A stretch of DNA of 38,487 nucleotides, from contig BFEA01000284.1 in the NCBI GenBank assembly GCA_003427395.1, positions 1,541,773 to 1,580,259 on the forward strand. The letters run 5' to 3'. Of the stretch, positions 10,246 through 20,653 are shown piece by piece. Numbering within the stretch: position 1 is the first letter of the stretch; each line of letters opens with the position of its first letter. The position numbers and the translations under genes are program-made. The notes under the pieces are model-generated. The model searched no databases, had not been told where the DNA came from, and saw nothing but the letters and a program-made list of their open reading frames with translations. The DNA is from Chara braunii (taxonomy: Eukaryota > Streptophyta > Charophyceae > Charales > Characeae).

Positions 10246-10680
10246 GTCTCCCACCCCAGACATCATAGTACATTATAATACATTATTCCTTCCGTGTTCC
10301 CCCTGCCCTTCGTCACTCCCCCTTTTTCTTTTCGATTCCCTCTCCATTGTCCTTACTTCCCTATCTCTCACTCCCTCCTTTCCTCCCTTCCCTCCCCTCC
10401 TTCCTTACTCTTTCCTCTCCTTTCCTCTCTGATCTCTGCAAGCCGCCCCAGCCTACTGAGGTTACGGGCTAAGTGTATTGTACTCACTCTACTACTACTC
10501 TTCTACTGCTCTTTCATTGCTCTTATATTGACTCAGCGTCACCAGCCACTCCTATCCTCTTGGCTCAGGCCCTCTTGCCTTTAGTCACCTCCATTGCCCA
10601 ACACAATACACCGATCCTCCCCAGTTTTTCCTCTCCGCTCTATCTCCATCTCCTTTCTTTTCTACTGTTTACTAATACCT

Positions 10681-11124
10681 GGTTACGTGGGGGAAAAAAC
10701 AACTACCGGTCCAGATAAAGTCAAACAGGAATATGGTTACGCTATCATCCTTGTCTTCCAAAAGAGTGAGAGGGAAGAACTCCCTCTTATTCTATCAGGG
10801 CGCAATGCGCCACGTAGCCATGAGGCAACTGGGATCATCACTGTACAACAGGCCGTTGCCCTCATGAACTTCTTCAACCAACTCGCAGACCCAGGTGAAA
10901 ATATCCCCAAGACCAGACACGATGGTGAGTTCCAATGTCGTCTGTGCCCAACCCTACCAGTCGGAGACCACGACGGTCAGCCCTATGGATACGTACACAG
11001 AGGGAAGCGGGTCTAAGGAAGTGACATGGGAGAAGGAGAATACACAGAACCAATCTATGTAGTCTGGATCGTCAACCTCACACTCCTGTGGAAAAGGAAA
11101 ATCTACAGCACTTGGGCTGATTGA
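10681..11124 (+). pseudogene. Possible upstream reading frame of LINE B
   Basis: One frame stays open apart from a stop at 11014-11016. It encodes a protein-like stretch with VQQAVALMNFFNQLADPGE and a Cys-x2-Cys (QCRLCP) followed by His residues. No family is recognised. It lies between the pyrimidine-rich 5' region and ORF1 and could be the start of ORF1 displaced by a frameshift. The composition differs from the C/T-rich sequence before 10690, which favours a real but decayed coding region. Confidence 0.3.
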
Positions 11125-11149
11125 GAATGGAGGGAACGAGGATCAGGAA

Positions 11150-13234
11150 ATGCTCACAGAAGAGGAAAGAGCAGAACAAGGAAGCCTCAAGAAGAATCAA
11201 TGCTCATTGAAAGGAAAAAATAAGACTGATACAGAGGATATTAGCAACACGAAAGGAGCACCTTCCACATCTTCCTCGTCCCCCTCTTGGGCACAAAGAC
11301 TCAAACAAACCATGAATGAAAAAACTCTCAATGTTTCGAGATCAGCGATCAGCCCACCAGGCACACCGGCGGAGGATCTGAAGATTCCCTTGAGGAATCT
11401 CTCCTCGGCCAGGGCATATTTTTTGACTCTCTTTCTCATCCTTTCAGAACAAAAAGTGGTCGAACAAGGGGGGAGGAAGACTCTCATGAAATCCTATCCA
11501 GTAGAAAAGCTAACGCAAAGGGACGAAATTTACACAAGACATGCTGACAACTGGATATTTTATGGTAATTCAACTCACAGGTCCACCAATGATAAGATTA
11601 AATGGATATGTAAGAGATTACTAACGTTAAAAGGAAGTGAGGAGGCAGTCTCATAGTTTTTTCTCATACAGCCGGTGTCATCTACTGTATTTTCGGTTCT
11701 CTGTTTATTTGAAGAAGATAAAAAACAAATTGACGGATGGAGAAAACTTTTCTGGGAATCTACGCAAGATAGCTCTCAAGTACGAATTTCCCCGTGGCTC
11801 CCCAGAAAAACAACACCGGAAGAAAGGAGGGAGCAACAGATGAGAGATCACTACTGGGTGAATTTCCGACACATTCCGATTGAGGCTCAAGCGGCTTTCG
11901 TGCATGACTTTGGGCAGCTCTTTAGGATTGTTGATTTCATTGACCTCTTGCCCACACATGTGGCAAAGCGCGATGATTACTTGATGCTAGCCATTGATAT
12001 GCAGAAAGACCAACCGTTCTCATTGGATAACATTGTCCCATACAAAATGGGGGGCATAATCTATCAGATCCACACAGCTCATAAATTCCGCCCGTGGTGT
12101 TTCAAATGCAGAGCATATGGACACCTCAACACGGAATTTGCATGCCCATTACACCCCCAACATGCACACCCACCGGACCAAAAATTGAGAAGGGACCCCC
12201 AGAGACCTCACGGGTGGGTCCCAACAGCGACAGGTTTTGAGGGGTGGGTATATAGTGATGAACTGTCTCAAGCTGGGTCGCCAATTAGTTGGTACTGGGA
12301 AGGTAGAGGGGATCACCGTAAGGTTCCCAGACCCCCTCCGGAATGGACGCCTCCCCAACAGCAACACATCCAGAATCAGCAGAGTCTGCTAAATCACCAA
12401 AATGGGCATCCTTCTCCTCAATCAAATCAACAGCACCAGCGTAGAGGCCCTCCGAGCAGGACTACCTCTCATGCTGAGCATCCGAAAGGTATGCAAGGGG
12501 TGCAAGGAGCTCATGGCGGAACACAGAGGACGCAGGAGCCACAAGAAGCACAAGGGACAAGCTCTTCTAACCAGGACTGGTCTGGACAGCAAGAGATTCC
12601 TAAAAGGAATGGTCGCAGATCCTTGGGTCCGTCAGCTGAAAACTACCTCCCAAATAACCCCCAAAACAACCATGCCTCGGGTTCAGAGTGGAGGATTGTG
12701 AAGTCCAAAAAGCGGTCTTCTTTGCAGTCACAATCACAGTCACCAGATACATCCACACAACCAAGTCAAACGGAACACACACTGCAGGTGAAACAAGCGT
12801 CACATTTATCGCCTTCACTGTCACAGTCTCAGCAGGTCACTCAGGTATTGCAAAAGTCACCGTTGTCACAAACACTACAGTCACATCAGCCTTTGCAGAT
12901 CAAACAGTTAGATAATACACAACAGGAACAACAGGATCAACCAAAATCACCAGGGTCAGTAGTGATAGTAGATCAGTCACCAAAGTCACCTGTTTTAACT
13001 GAGAGTGACAGGTTACAACCTGAACCTCAGATTCAGTCTGTTCATCCAAGAAAGGGAATTTTTTTTAATGCCAGCGGACATAACCCCAATGGAAGAGGAT
13101 CTGCTGAAAGAAGCCTTCTCTACCAATTACATGGATTTCGAACTGACCCCGGTGAAGGTTATCCCTCTGACAACAATGGGGGAATTGTGGGGGGAGCAGG
13201 ACTCCCTCGTCAAACTACAACAAGGGGTGTATAA
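11150..13234 (+). pseudogene. LINE B ORF1 (Gag-like, CCHC zinc knuckle)
   Basis: One reading frame runs from 11150 to 13234 with a single in-frame TAG at 11654-11656. Before the knuckle it has a region resembling the DUF4283-type domain that precedes the knuckle in plant L1 ORF1 proteins (YWVNFRHIPIEA, then DNIVPYKMGGIIYQIHTA). The zinc knuckle is WCFKCRAYGHLNTEFACP at about 12093-12146; its last spacing is six residues where four is usual. A long Gln/Ser/Pro-rich low-complexity tail follows. Such proteins bind LINE RNA in the retrotransposition complex. The frame ends early because of a shift at the T8 run at 13059-13066; the sensible continuation is in the next frame. Confidence 0.7.
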
Positions 13235-13880
13235 TGTTTTAGAGTGGGTGATGAGTAATTTGAAATTCAAACATCCTAATGCTGTTGAAGAAACCTGGAT
13301 CCCCATTAGGGATCACATCAGGTCTTTGTTATTTGGTAGCGACAGCCTAAAATCAGCCCTTCAATTTGGACTTCCTTCGGAAGAAGATTGGATGACAGCT
13401 AGCAACAGACTACTACATATTGCTTTAGAGAAAGTCCACTCCCTCCCATTGGGTTCTTCCATACTCCTCAACAACAATGGGGAGACAGAGCGCAAGGAAG
13501 ATAAAAAAGAGAAAGGGGGATCTCACCGTAATAATGGATCAAGAAGACTGAAGGTACTGGCAAGGAAAAATGACATGACAAAAAAAGAAAATAAAAAACA
13601 GACTGCTAAAAGAGCACCCGAGCAAAGTAACGAACAATCTCAGACACCGAGAAAGTAATGTGGGATCAGTAACAATTATAGGTTGCATCAGTTAGCAATC
13701 ACTTCTCGCCAGACAAGAGAATTCAAAGCACGAAAGAGAAAGCGAATGTCTAAAATGAACGGGTCACATCAGGGCAACTGTGGGAAGGGCAAAGCAAAGG
13801 CAATCCTGTTGAGTACCTTCACGTCTCTTTTGCCACAATTTACTCCCAAAGTACCACTTCAGCCCAGAAAGTGCTTATAG
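13067..13880 (+). pseudogene. LINE B ORF1 continuation in a shifted frame
   Basis: After T8 at 13059-13066 the protein-like frame becomes ADITPMEEDLLKEAF and continues with YNVLEWVMSNLKFKHP. A Lys-rich tail follows, and the frame continues past a TAA at 13656-13658 to a TAG at 13878-13880. The competing frame to 13234 is Gly/Arg-rich and looks like noise, which supports a one-base slip in the homopolymer. No known domain is recognised. It probably belongs to the C-terminal half of ORF1 or to a separate middle ORF. Confidence 0.5.
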
Positions 13881-14980
13881 GGGTTGAGTCTGATACTGTT
13901 TCTCTCGACGACTCAGCCTCTTCGCCCCTCACCAATGGAGACGATCACATCCCTGAAAGAGTGGTCACTCCCTTCACATCACAGGAGTCTCATCACTGTT
14001 CCAATCTGGAGGAGGATGTCATGTCGATAGCCGGACCAGATGCTCAAAACAGCTCATCCTCCTTGTGTTGCAGCCCAGAATCCCGCTTCACTATGGCTTC
14101 AACAGTACTGTCCTTGCCTCCCGATGCTGTGCTGAAGCCCTTAGGTAGTGTATGCGGTGCGGACAGACAGGTAAAGGAAGTAGTATCAGAGATAACTGGG
14201 GAGAAAAAGTTCCTTGTGGTTGCAGATACCCAGAGCGAGGAGGAAGGGTGGTCCTCATCACTCATTGTTTAGGACAGTGAGGATGAGCACCAACCACTCT
14301 CCCCTCATCATGCAACACAATTGTATACGCAGAACAGTATATCTACACCCACTCCTCCCCGTGAAATTGACCTGACAAAGGACACCAGTGCCACGCACCA
14401 GGAGTATCTACCCTTGCAGTCTAGTTCGTCTGTCTTGGTGGATAGTACCAGCAAAAGGCAGAAGCTCAGGTCTAAACTAAACATTGATGTGAGTGTTATG
14501 TCCCTTTCTAAACCTGGAATGGTCATCTTACCTGTCAGGCTGAAGGAGGGGGTATGGGAGGCAAGTTTGTCCATGGTAGATGACTCTCAATATGGGGGGG
14601 TCACATTGCGAGGAACGATGTCATCATTCGTCTCTCTATCCAACCTCACAGGAGGGAAAACAGGGGAGACAATGATTAAAATGGATATTGTGAAATAGAT
14701 CAAAGAACCATTTCCACCAGGTGGGTGGGCCACACTCACTCTCACATCAGGAGTCAGCAAGCTCGCTGACATAGATGTGTACCTGCGCTACAAGGCTGGT
14801 GATACCATCGACCTAAAATGGTTGAGCCTGGAGTCTCTCAAGGAGATTCAAGTTTTAAAGATCAAAGCCAGTCATTTCTGGTTGGATGCGGATGTGATCC
14901 TACTTCTGTTGAGACTCCTTAAACAGGAGGTATTGGTACAAGGGGGTGTATTGGATACCGGAACTTGGGAGAACTTGTAA
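13871..14980 (+). pseudogene. LINE B extra region before ORF2; possible Ulp1-like segment
   Basis: A single frame spans 1.1 kb with in-frame TAG codons at 14270-14272 and 14696-14698 and a TAA at 14978-14980. The first part is acidic and Ser-rich (SLIV, stop, DSEDE). The second part looks beta-rich (GMVILPVRLKEGVWEASLSM). The end reads LSLESLKEIQVLKIKASHFW then LDADVILLLLRLLKQ. This resembles the WLnDevInfyl.LL helix at the start of Ulp1/C48 cysteine peptidase domains, but the catalytic His, Asp and Cys are not evident. Family assignment is tentative. The region lies between ORF1 and the endonuclease, where the better-known plant L1s have nothing comparable. Confidence 0.4.
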
Positions 14981-15059
14981 ATGTTCACTATTAGCTCCTC
15001 CTCCACAAGGAACAAATATCAACTAATCTTCAAGGTGTTGGTTTTGGTTTTTGCCATTG

Positions 15060-15863
15060 ATGATGGGGGAAGTAAATCTAGTGGACCTGGTTTACAATAA
15101 AGACAAAAATTGGAAACTCCTAAGGAGAAATGTAGATCTGGACCTTAGGTCATTAAATGTTAACGGGTTAGCTTCCGCCAAGAACTCCAAGAAACAGGCT
15201 ATATATGAACAAATTAAGGGAGTGGATGGTAAAAATTGGCCCGACGTAATCTGTACACAAGAAACCCACCTCCAAAATACAGATGCACACAATTATGCCC
15301 ATAAAGAAATCTGGCCACACAGGTAATATAGAGCACATGCTCGCAAACCAGGGAGTGCTGGGATGACAATTTGGATGCCCCCGGATACTCAGTTAGAAGT
15401 TATAAATTGGGGGGCAGACCATCAGGAGGGTCGATGGGTATATATACTGGTTATGATGGAACTAGAAATAGTCAGTATCCTAAATGTATATGGGCCTAAT
15501 GATTTAAGAGAGCGAGAAACCTTCTTTACCAGTGTTCTCTCCCATCTTTCAGCGGGTATCCTTGTTATCTTTGCAGGGAACTTTAATGCAGCCCCAGATC
15601 GTAACTTAGGTAGATGGAATCTCCCTTCCCTCTGCCCTGCATATGTGGAAGCGGATGAATTCATCATATTAAACCTCTGTCATACAACTAACATGTTTGA
15701 TTCCTTTACGAGACTGAACCCGAATACCAAAATGTTCAGCTGCTTCAGGAGAAACCAATTGAGGAAAAGTAAAAAATCCAGAATAGATTTAATCCTGTTT
15801 TTTTAGGAATTACAAGGGTCAGTGTAGTTTGCCAGCATACTCCCAAGAAGCCCCTTCCCATGA
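15060..15863 (+). pseudogene. LINE B ORF2: APE-type endonuclease domain
   Basis: Motifs of the apurinic-like endonuclease appear in order: RSLNVNGLASAKN (the Asn), DVICTQETHL (the catalytic Glu), LNVYGPND, FAGNFNAAPD and SRIDLIL. The fourth motif is normally GDFN; here Asp is replaced by Asn (GNFN), which removes a metal-binding or catalytic residue. There is an in-frame TAA at 15324-15326. A slip at the T run near 15798-15804 separates the domain from its end. The domain nicks target DNA to prime reverse transcription; this copy cannot. Confidence 0.75.
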
Positions 15864-16646
15864 TTGGATCATGCCACGTGCATGGTAGTACTCACATTCA
15901 GCAGGAAACCTGATCACGGAAGAGGGTTCTACAAGCTCAATACTTCACATCTTAAATCAAATAGTTTCAAACAGTTCCTCACTGACGTATGGGGGTTCTG
16001 GAGGAAACAGAGGCCCCTTATCAAAGATGTCGTTAAATGGTTCAACAACGGCCTAGCTTTCATAGGACGTAAATGCAATGAATATTCAAGAGCTTTAGCT
16101 AAACAAAAACATCAAAACGAAGTGCAGTTACACAAAAGAATTGAGGAACTTCAACAAACAGAGATTCGGACTGAGGACCCTGATCAGCTCGATCCAATTG
16201 CCAATGAAATTCAAAACTTAGAGGAACAACTATTGAGACATATGAAATACAGGTGGCAGGGGATGAAAATTAGGAAAAAATCAAAAAAGAATCAAATGGA
16301 GGGGACTATGGACGCAAGATTCTTTGCATTGGCAAAAGCCAATTCAGGCAGAACTACTATTGAGGCCTTATCTAACCCCTTTAACACTAATGAACCTTTG
16401 GCTACTTCATCTGCCGCCTGTAACAAAATTGTCAGGGATTTCTTTAAAAAACTTTTCTCTTCAGAAACTAAGAATCTCCCCAGAAGTCAGTTTATGGATG
16501 AAATTGAAGATTTCCTACAACCCATGAGGCAGTCCCTATCAGATAATCAGAGGGAGGAGATCGATAAACCTCTCAGCAAAGAGGAACTATGGAAAGCATT
16601 AATGTTAATGGACGAAGAAAAAACTAATCAATCTGGGACACTATGA
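15864..16646 (+). pseudogene. LINE B ORF2: linker and start of reverse transcriptase
   Basis: The sequence downstream of the endonuclease includes a charged, probably helical stretch (LHKRIEELQQTEIRTE), then DARFFALAKANSGRTTIEAL and NKIVRDFFKKLFSS. These match LINE A upstream of its RT. The frame ends at EEKTNQSGTL. At this point LINE A continues PGVDGLPKEFWK, so a deletion of about 40 bases has removed a conserved fingers motif and shifted the frame. Confidence 0.75.
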
Positions 16647-17254
16647 CCCAAGATCTTATGAACTTCTATCATGCTGTATGGAGCACAGGGGAAACGGGGG
16701 AAATTGTTAATGAAGGAGTTCTAACTCTCTTATACAAGAAAGGGGAGAAGACAAATATACGAAACTATCGTCCCATCACCTTGCTAACAGTAGTATACAA
16801 GTTGGTGACCAAGGTACTGGCGGACATATTTATACACTTTGAAAAGGCGTATGATCATGTTGACTGTGCATTCCTAGATAAATGCTTAGAAAAAATGAAC
16901 TTTGGCCCTTACTTTAGAAGATGGGTAGAAATTGTGCACAAGAACACAACGTCCAGGATGATGGTAAATGGTAATTTGGTCCCCCCTATTAATTTGGAAA
17001 GATCAATCAGACAAGGGGACCCACTTGCGCCATTCCTTTTTGTAATCATAATGGAGGCCTTGGCAGCAAACTTGAGACCAAATAAGGACATCAAAAAAAT
17101 TCGTATAACATCGATCCCTGAGGATACAATCCCAGTATGCTCTCTGTTTGCTGATGACCTCTCCCTCATGCTGGAAGCATCTGAGGATAATCTAAGAGCC
17201 CTCCGAAACCTAATGGACCAATTCTGTAGATTGTCTGATATGAAGATAAACTGA
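16643..17254 (+). pseudogene. LINE B ORF2: reverse transcriptase palm
   Basis: RT landmarks are NIRNYRPITLLTVVYKLVTK, IHFEKAYDHVD (motif A region), RQGDPLAPFLFVIIMEAL (motif B) and LFADDLSLML (motif C, FADD). About 45 residues present in LINE A between KVLA and motif A are absent. The usual catalytic Asp of motif A is His. The frame ends at a TGA at 17252-17254, where LINE A has TGG (Trp). The enzyme would copy LINE RNA at the nicked target but is defective here. Confidence 0.8.
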
Positions 17255-18192
17255 GGAAATAAGACACTGGGCTGGTGGATCCATCATCAAGGTGTCCGGC
17301 CGTCAGAAATCCCAAAGATTAAATGGCTGCCCAAAGAGTCCCCAGTCGAGGTCCTAGGCATCAATTTATCAGCAGCTGGCAAACCTACCTCTAACAACGA
17401 AAGGATTCTATAAGTTGCTCATGCTAAACTGGAGACATGAAAAAACAAACACACTCATATTTTTGGGCGCGTCCTAATTATTAATAATGTTATATTGGGT
17501 TTTGTCTGGTACAAATCGGCCATGTGACCCTGGGCAAGGCCTCAATCAAAGCATTCCATCATAGTCTCAAATCTTTCCTATGGAGAGGGAATCATGACCT
17601 CAAAAATGTGATTAACAGAGTTGCCTGGTCCACAATTATTCAACCAAAATCAAGAGGAGGGCTAGGTATCATAGACCCTACTCTCCAAGCTATGACACTA
17701 TCCATCCAATGAATCATTAGGCTCCTCTTTAGCCCACAGACCCCATGGACTATCATAGCATGGAAGCAGATTAAGAGATTGGCCCCTCTAACTAATGACC
17801 AAGTCGATCCTTTGATGTGGCCGAAAAAATGAGCATGGGCCCTTCCAAGGAGTAAAAACTTTTAAGGGTATGAAGCCTCCTCTGAAGACAATGAAGAGGC
17901 CAGAAGAGATCTAAGAAGGGATCCATTCTGGATCGCCCTTATCAGGACTTGGAGAAAATTACCCTTACCAGATAAAATCCACCCCATCAGATGGGATAAA
18001 GTTTGTCATCAACCCCTCTTTAATAACACATGGATAAGGGATAACCAAAGAATCACGTTGCATTGCAAAGACTCACCTTGAAATGGGTGGATTAAGAAGA
18101 GAGTAGTCAGAATCAAGGACATTTGGAACAAAGAATCCAAGGATTGGGTTACACAGGAAGAAATTCGAGATAAATTAAGATATTGTCACCAT
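17255..18192 (+). pseudogene. LINE B ORF2: connection region with several stops
   Basis: The region aligns with LINE A 3988-4970: KTLGWWIHHQG, PKIKWLPKESPVEVLG, GGLGIIDP, WRKLPLPDK and IKKRVVRIKDIW. TGA codons occur at 17710, 17830 and 18079, and a TAA at about 17863. There is at least one frameshift between 17410 and 17524. The TGA at 18079-18081 aligns with a tryptophan codon in LINE A. Confidence 0.65.
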
Positions 18193-18684
18193 ATGGAATT
18201 AACCCTAGAGAAGATTATTGAGTTGATCCCCTTGGACTGGATCCGCATTCTCAAAAAAGGTCCTGAAATCAAGTCCAATGACTGGGTAACCTTCATTGAC
18301 AACAATCACCTAATAGGCAATGGCTTGGAAGTTGAGGCAAATGGAAATATATTAACTTCCCTTTTTATTCTTAAAGAAGATAATAGAGCAATTCCCCATC
18401 CAGAGAATGAAATCAGGTGGGTAACTGCGGATCAAATTTTCAGAATTAGAGTACTACAAATTGGGAATGATTGGCTGGCATTCAGGCCCAACACTCGCAT
18501 TTCACACCTAGCAATGGACCCAGCATCATGGAAGTGGGGATCGCAACTCAAAGAGAACAGAAATTATACCAGATCCCTCCATACCCTGTCAGTCAAATCA
18601 ACATACAGAATGCTGAGACCAACAATCAACCTCAAGGATAGGGTGGCTAACGGATGGATGAGATCTCTATTTGGACATAAATGA
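18193..18684 (+). pseudogene. LINE B ORF2: region before zf-RVT
   Basis: This 163-residue open stretch contains EIRWVTADQIFRIRVLQIG and HTLSVKSTYRMLRP. Both are matched by LINE A (KYRVRVLYVA, SLSVKATYRLLRP). It has no enzymatic motif. It ends at a frameshift near 18670, after which the protein continues in the next frame. Confidence 0.7.
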
Positions 18685-19495
18685 TCTGAAACACATTAAG
18701 TGGTTTCGTAGCAAGAACTTTAAACCAACCAAAATTGCATCTTTACAATGGCAGATTGAACATAGATGCCTCCCTACTAATGACTGGTTGATAGATAGAA
18801 CGTCACAGGACAAGAACAATCAGACCCAACCTTGGTGCAAACTTTGCAAAACTGCTTATCCAAGTAGAATGATTCCGAAAACAATTGAACACATATTTCT
18901 TCAATGCCCGGGTTCAATTTGGCTTTGGAGATGGTGGGACAGAATCTGGAACAACTTGGAGACAAAGACTCAGTGGCCATGGGGCTGGAAGCCCCTTCTA
19001 CTGGAAGCATGGAATGTTGTCCCCTTCGACGAATTTACCCACAATCTGTTTATTATCAATAGAAGGGCAATCTTATGGGCCATTTGGAGGAGAAGATGCA
19101 TCTATGAGTGGGAAGGAGCCAGGGTGGATGGCCCTGAGTTCACCGAAACCATTAAAGAACAAATTCAGACAGACATCCTACACCAATGGGGACTCACGAA
19201 AGAGAAAATCCAGCTTTTATCCAACAAAAAGGAAATTTCCCAGCAAATACAACAGTTCAACTTGGTCCGGCTTGGCGGGAAACAGGGGGGAAGAATTGGG
19301 AAGGTGGTATGGGAAGGAGCTACAGAGGTTGAGGATGGAGACATCAAAAGGAATTACAGGGTTGTGTTTGAGGATCGGTGTTTGATTGACTCCTCAATTC
19401 CCTTGAGACCCCTCTCAGAATTTCCTGACCCATTCCCACTCCCCCCAAGTGTGCTAGTTCCCACTTCTTGGTTTGGGATCGAAGATGATATGTGA
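18671..19495 (+). pseudogene. LINE B ORF2: zf-RVT domain and C-terminus
   Basis: The frame holds the zf-RVT signature KIASLQWQIEHRCLPTNDWL, then PWCKLC, EHIFLQCPGS and LWRWWD, with the Cys-x2-Cys and His-x4-Cys ligands present. It is followed by RRAILWAIWRRRCIYEWEG and a conserved tail (RLGGKQGGRIGKVVWEG, then WFGIEDDM and a TGA). LINE A retains the same order. It is the best-preserved part of LINE B and the natural C-terminus of ORF2, but it is cut off from the RT by upstream frameshifts. Confidence 0.8.
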
Positions 19496-19714
19496 ATAGG
19501 TCAACTAATGCTATCAGATGATTCAGATGCTATCGGAGTTGGTTTGGTTGTGTTATCACATTGGGGTTCATTTCGACGGGTACATGAAAGGTAGTACAAA
19601 CACAGTCTGAAGGAGTGTCACCATTGTTATCAAAGTCGCTAGCTCCTCATTAGTGCCAGAGCTTAAGAGTGCAATCTGGCGCCACTCTATTGAGGGTGAA
19701 GAGGTACAGGGGAC

Positions 19715-19733
19715 GCTGGGCCCGGTTCTCAGC
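19715..19733 (+). other. Conserved LINE 3'-UTR hairpin (proximal copy)
   Basis: GCTGGGCCCGGTTCTCAGC follows GGGAC and can pair GCTG with CAGC. It corresponds to 2586-2602 in LINE A. Confidence 0.5.
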
Positions 19734-19774
19734 AAGTGCTTGCCTTTCTATCTTTGTATTGCAACTCAAGGGAC

Positions 19775-19793
19775 GCTGGACCCCTTTTCCAGC
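19775..19793 (+). other. Conserved LINE 3'-UTR hairpin (distal copy)
   Basis: GCTGGACCCCTTTTCCAGC follows GGGAC, pairs GCTGG with CCAGC, and is followed by AGGTGCAGGTCCCCACCAAT. It corresponds to 2507-2525 in LINE A. Confidence 0.5.
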
Positions 19794-19822
19794 AGGTGCA
19801 GGTCCCCACCAATAGACTGGAG

Positions 19823-19831
19823 CCCCCAGTG
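19823..19831 (+). repeat. Candidate LINE B target-site duplication, right copy
   Basis: CCCCCAGTG here matches 9796-9804. It lies where similarity to the LINE A 3' end (CCACCAATAG..TGGAG) stops. Confidence 0.35.
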
Positions 19832-19963
19832 TGTCAGGTAGGAGTGCCTCCGTACTGCGTTTCTCTACCACACTAGTAAATGGCCCCTCGGGGACGCGAT
19901 TCCAAGGTTTTCATCTTCATTCCACCTGTCCTCGGAGATGAAATCGTAATTGAAAATGTGAAA

Positions 19964-20307
19964 ACACTCTCCTTGGGCTCCAAGGATTTCCCGGCCAAAT
20001 CGTCCTCGGCTCCAAGGGACCTCGCGAGGTCATTTGGAGCCCGAGGATCCGTGGTTCACGGACAGTAGAGGGCGGGCATGCACGTAGAGAGACGTTACAA
20101 CCGAGAATCCGGATCTTGGCAGCACCCTATTGGCTGAAAGCCTGAAGCACAACTGTTTTCCTTTTTCTTTTTTTTTCCTTTTTCTACATCGCTCCAAGGA
20201 CGAGTCCTAAAGCCAACGCTCCGAGGATGAGTTTAACGAAGCCGGCGAAAACCCTAAACTTTTCTGAGGATTCATCCTCGGGAGCCCAAGGACGGCCCAA
20301 GGAGTGT
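19964..20307. mobile_element. Candidate MITE with imperfect terminal inverted repeats
   Basis: The left end ACACTCTCCTTGGGC (19964-19978) is the reverse complement, with a 2-base gap, of the right end GCCCAAGGAGTGT (20295-20307). Inside are repeated TCCAAGGA and CTCCGAGGA motifs and a central hairpin at 20003-20047. There is no coding capacity. A short non-coding element with inverted ends fits a MITE; I do not see a convincing target-site duplication. Confidence 0.35.
20003..20047. repeat. Imperfect 45-bp palindrome
   Basis: TCCTCGG-CTCCAA...ACCTCG pairs with CGAGGT...TTGGAGCCCGAGGA with one bulge and two mismatches around a CG centre. Confidence 0.7.
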
Positions 20308-20520
20308 CTAACGACACCCTTAATTCAACTTAGCATGCACATGCAGGTTGGTTACAAATGGTGCTCATCAAAATTGACAGTGATATGTACTTCATAAATA
20401 TTGAAAAATTACTGTCATCAGGGATTCCTGTTTCCTCCACCATTACCTCACCTTACCCCAATTTGCATCACACAGCACATCATAGTTTGTCTTCCACAGA
20501 GACACAGCAGACATTGGAAA

Positions 20521-20544
20521 CTTCACACCCTCACACCCTCACAC

Positions 20545-20638
<94 letters not shown>

Positions 20639-20653
20639 NNNNNNNNNNNNNNN

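Larger units (their letters stand above)
9805..19822 (+). mobile_element. LINE B: long L1-type retrotransposon, near complete but inactive
   Basis: In plus orientation the order is: pyrimidine-rich 5' region with a 121-bp tandem pair; a possible upstream frame; ORF1 with CCHC knuckle; an extra region; and ORF2 with APE endonuclease, reverse transcriptase, connection region and zf-RVT. The 3' UTR carries two hairpins shared with LINE A. About 10 kb is long for a plant-type L1, mainly because of the ~3.8 kb between 11150 and 14980. The boundaries rest on a candidate 9-bp target-site duplication (9796-9804 and 19823-19831). No A-tail remains at the 3' end. All ORFs contain stops or frameshifts. 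Confidence 0.75.

Noticed and set aside
17252-18081. UGA decoded as tryptophan in the LINEs
   Set aside because: TAG and TAA stops, frameshifts and deletions occur in the same ORFs, and each element keeps TGG where the other has TGA. Decay explains this better than a changed code.
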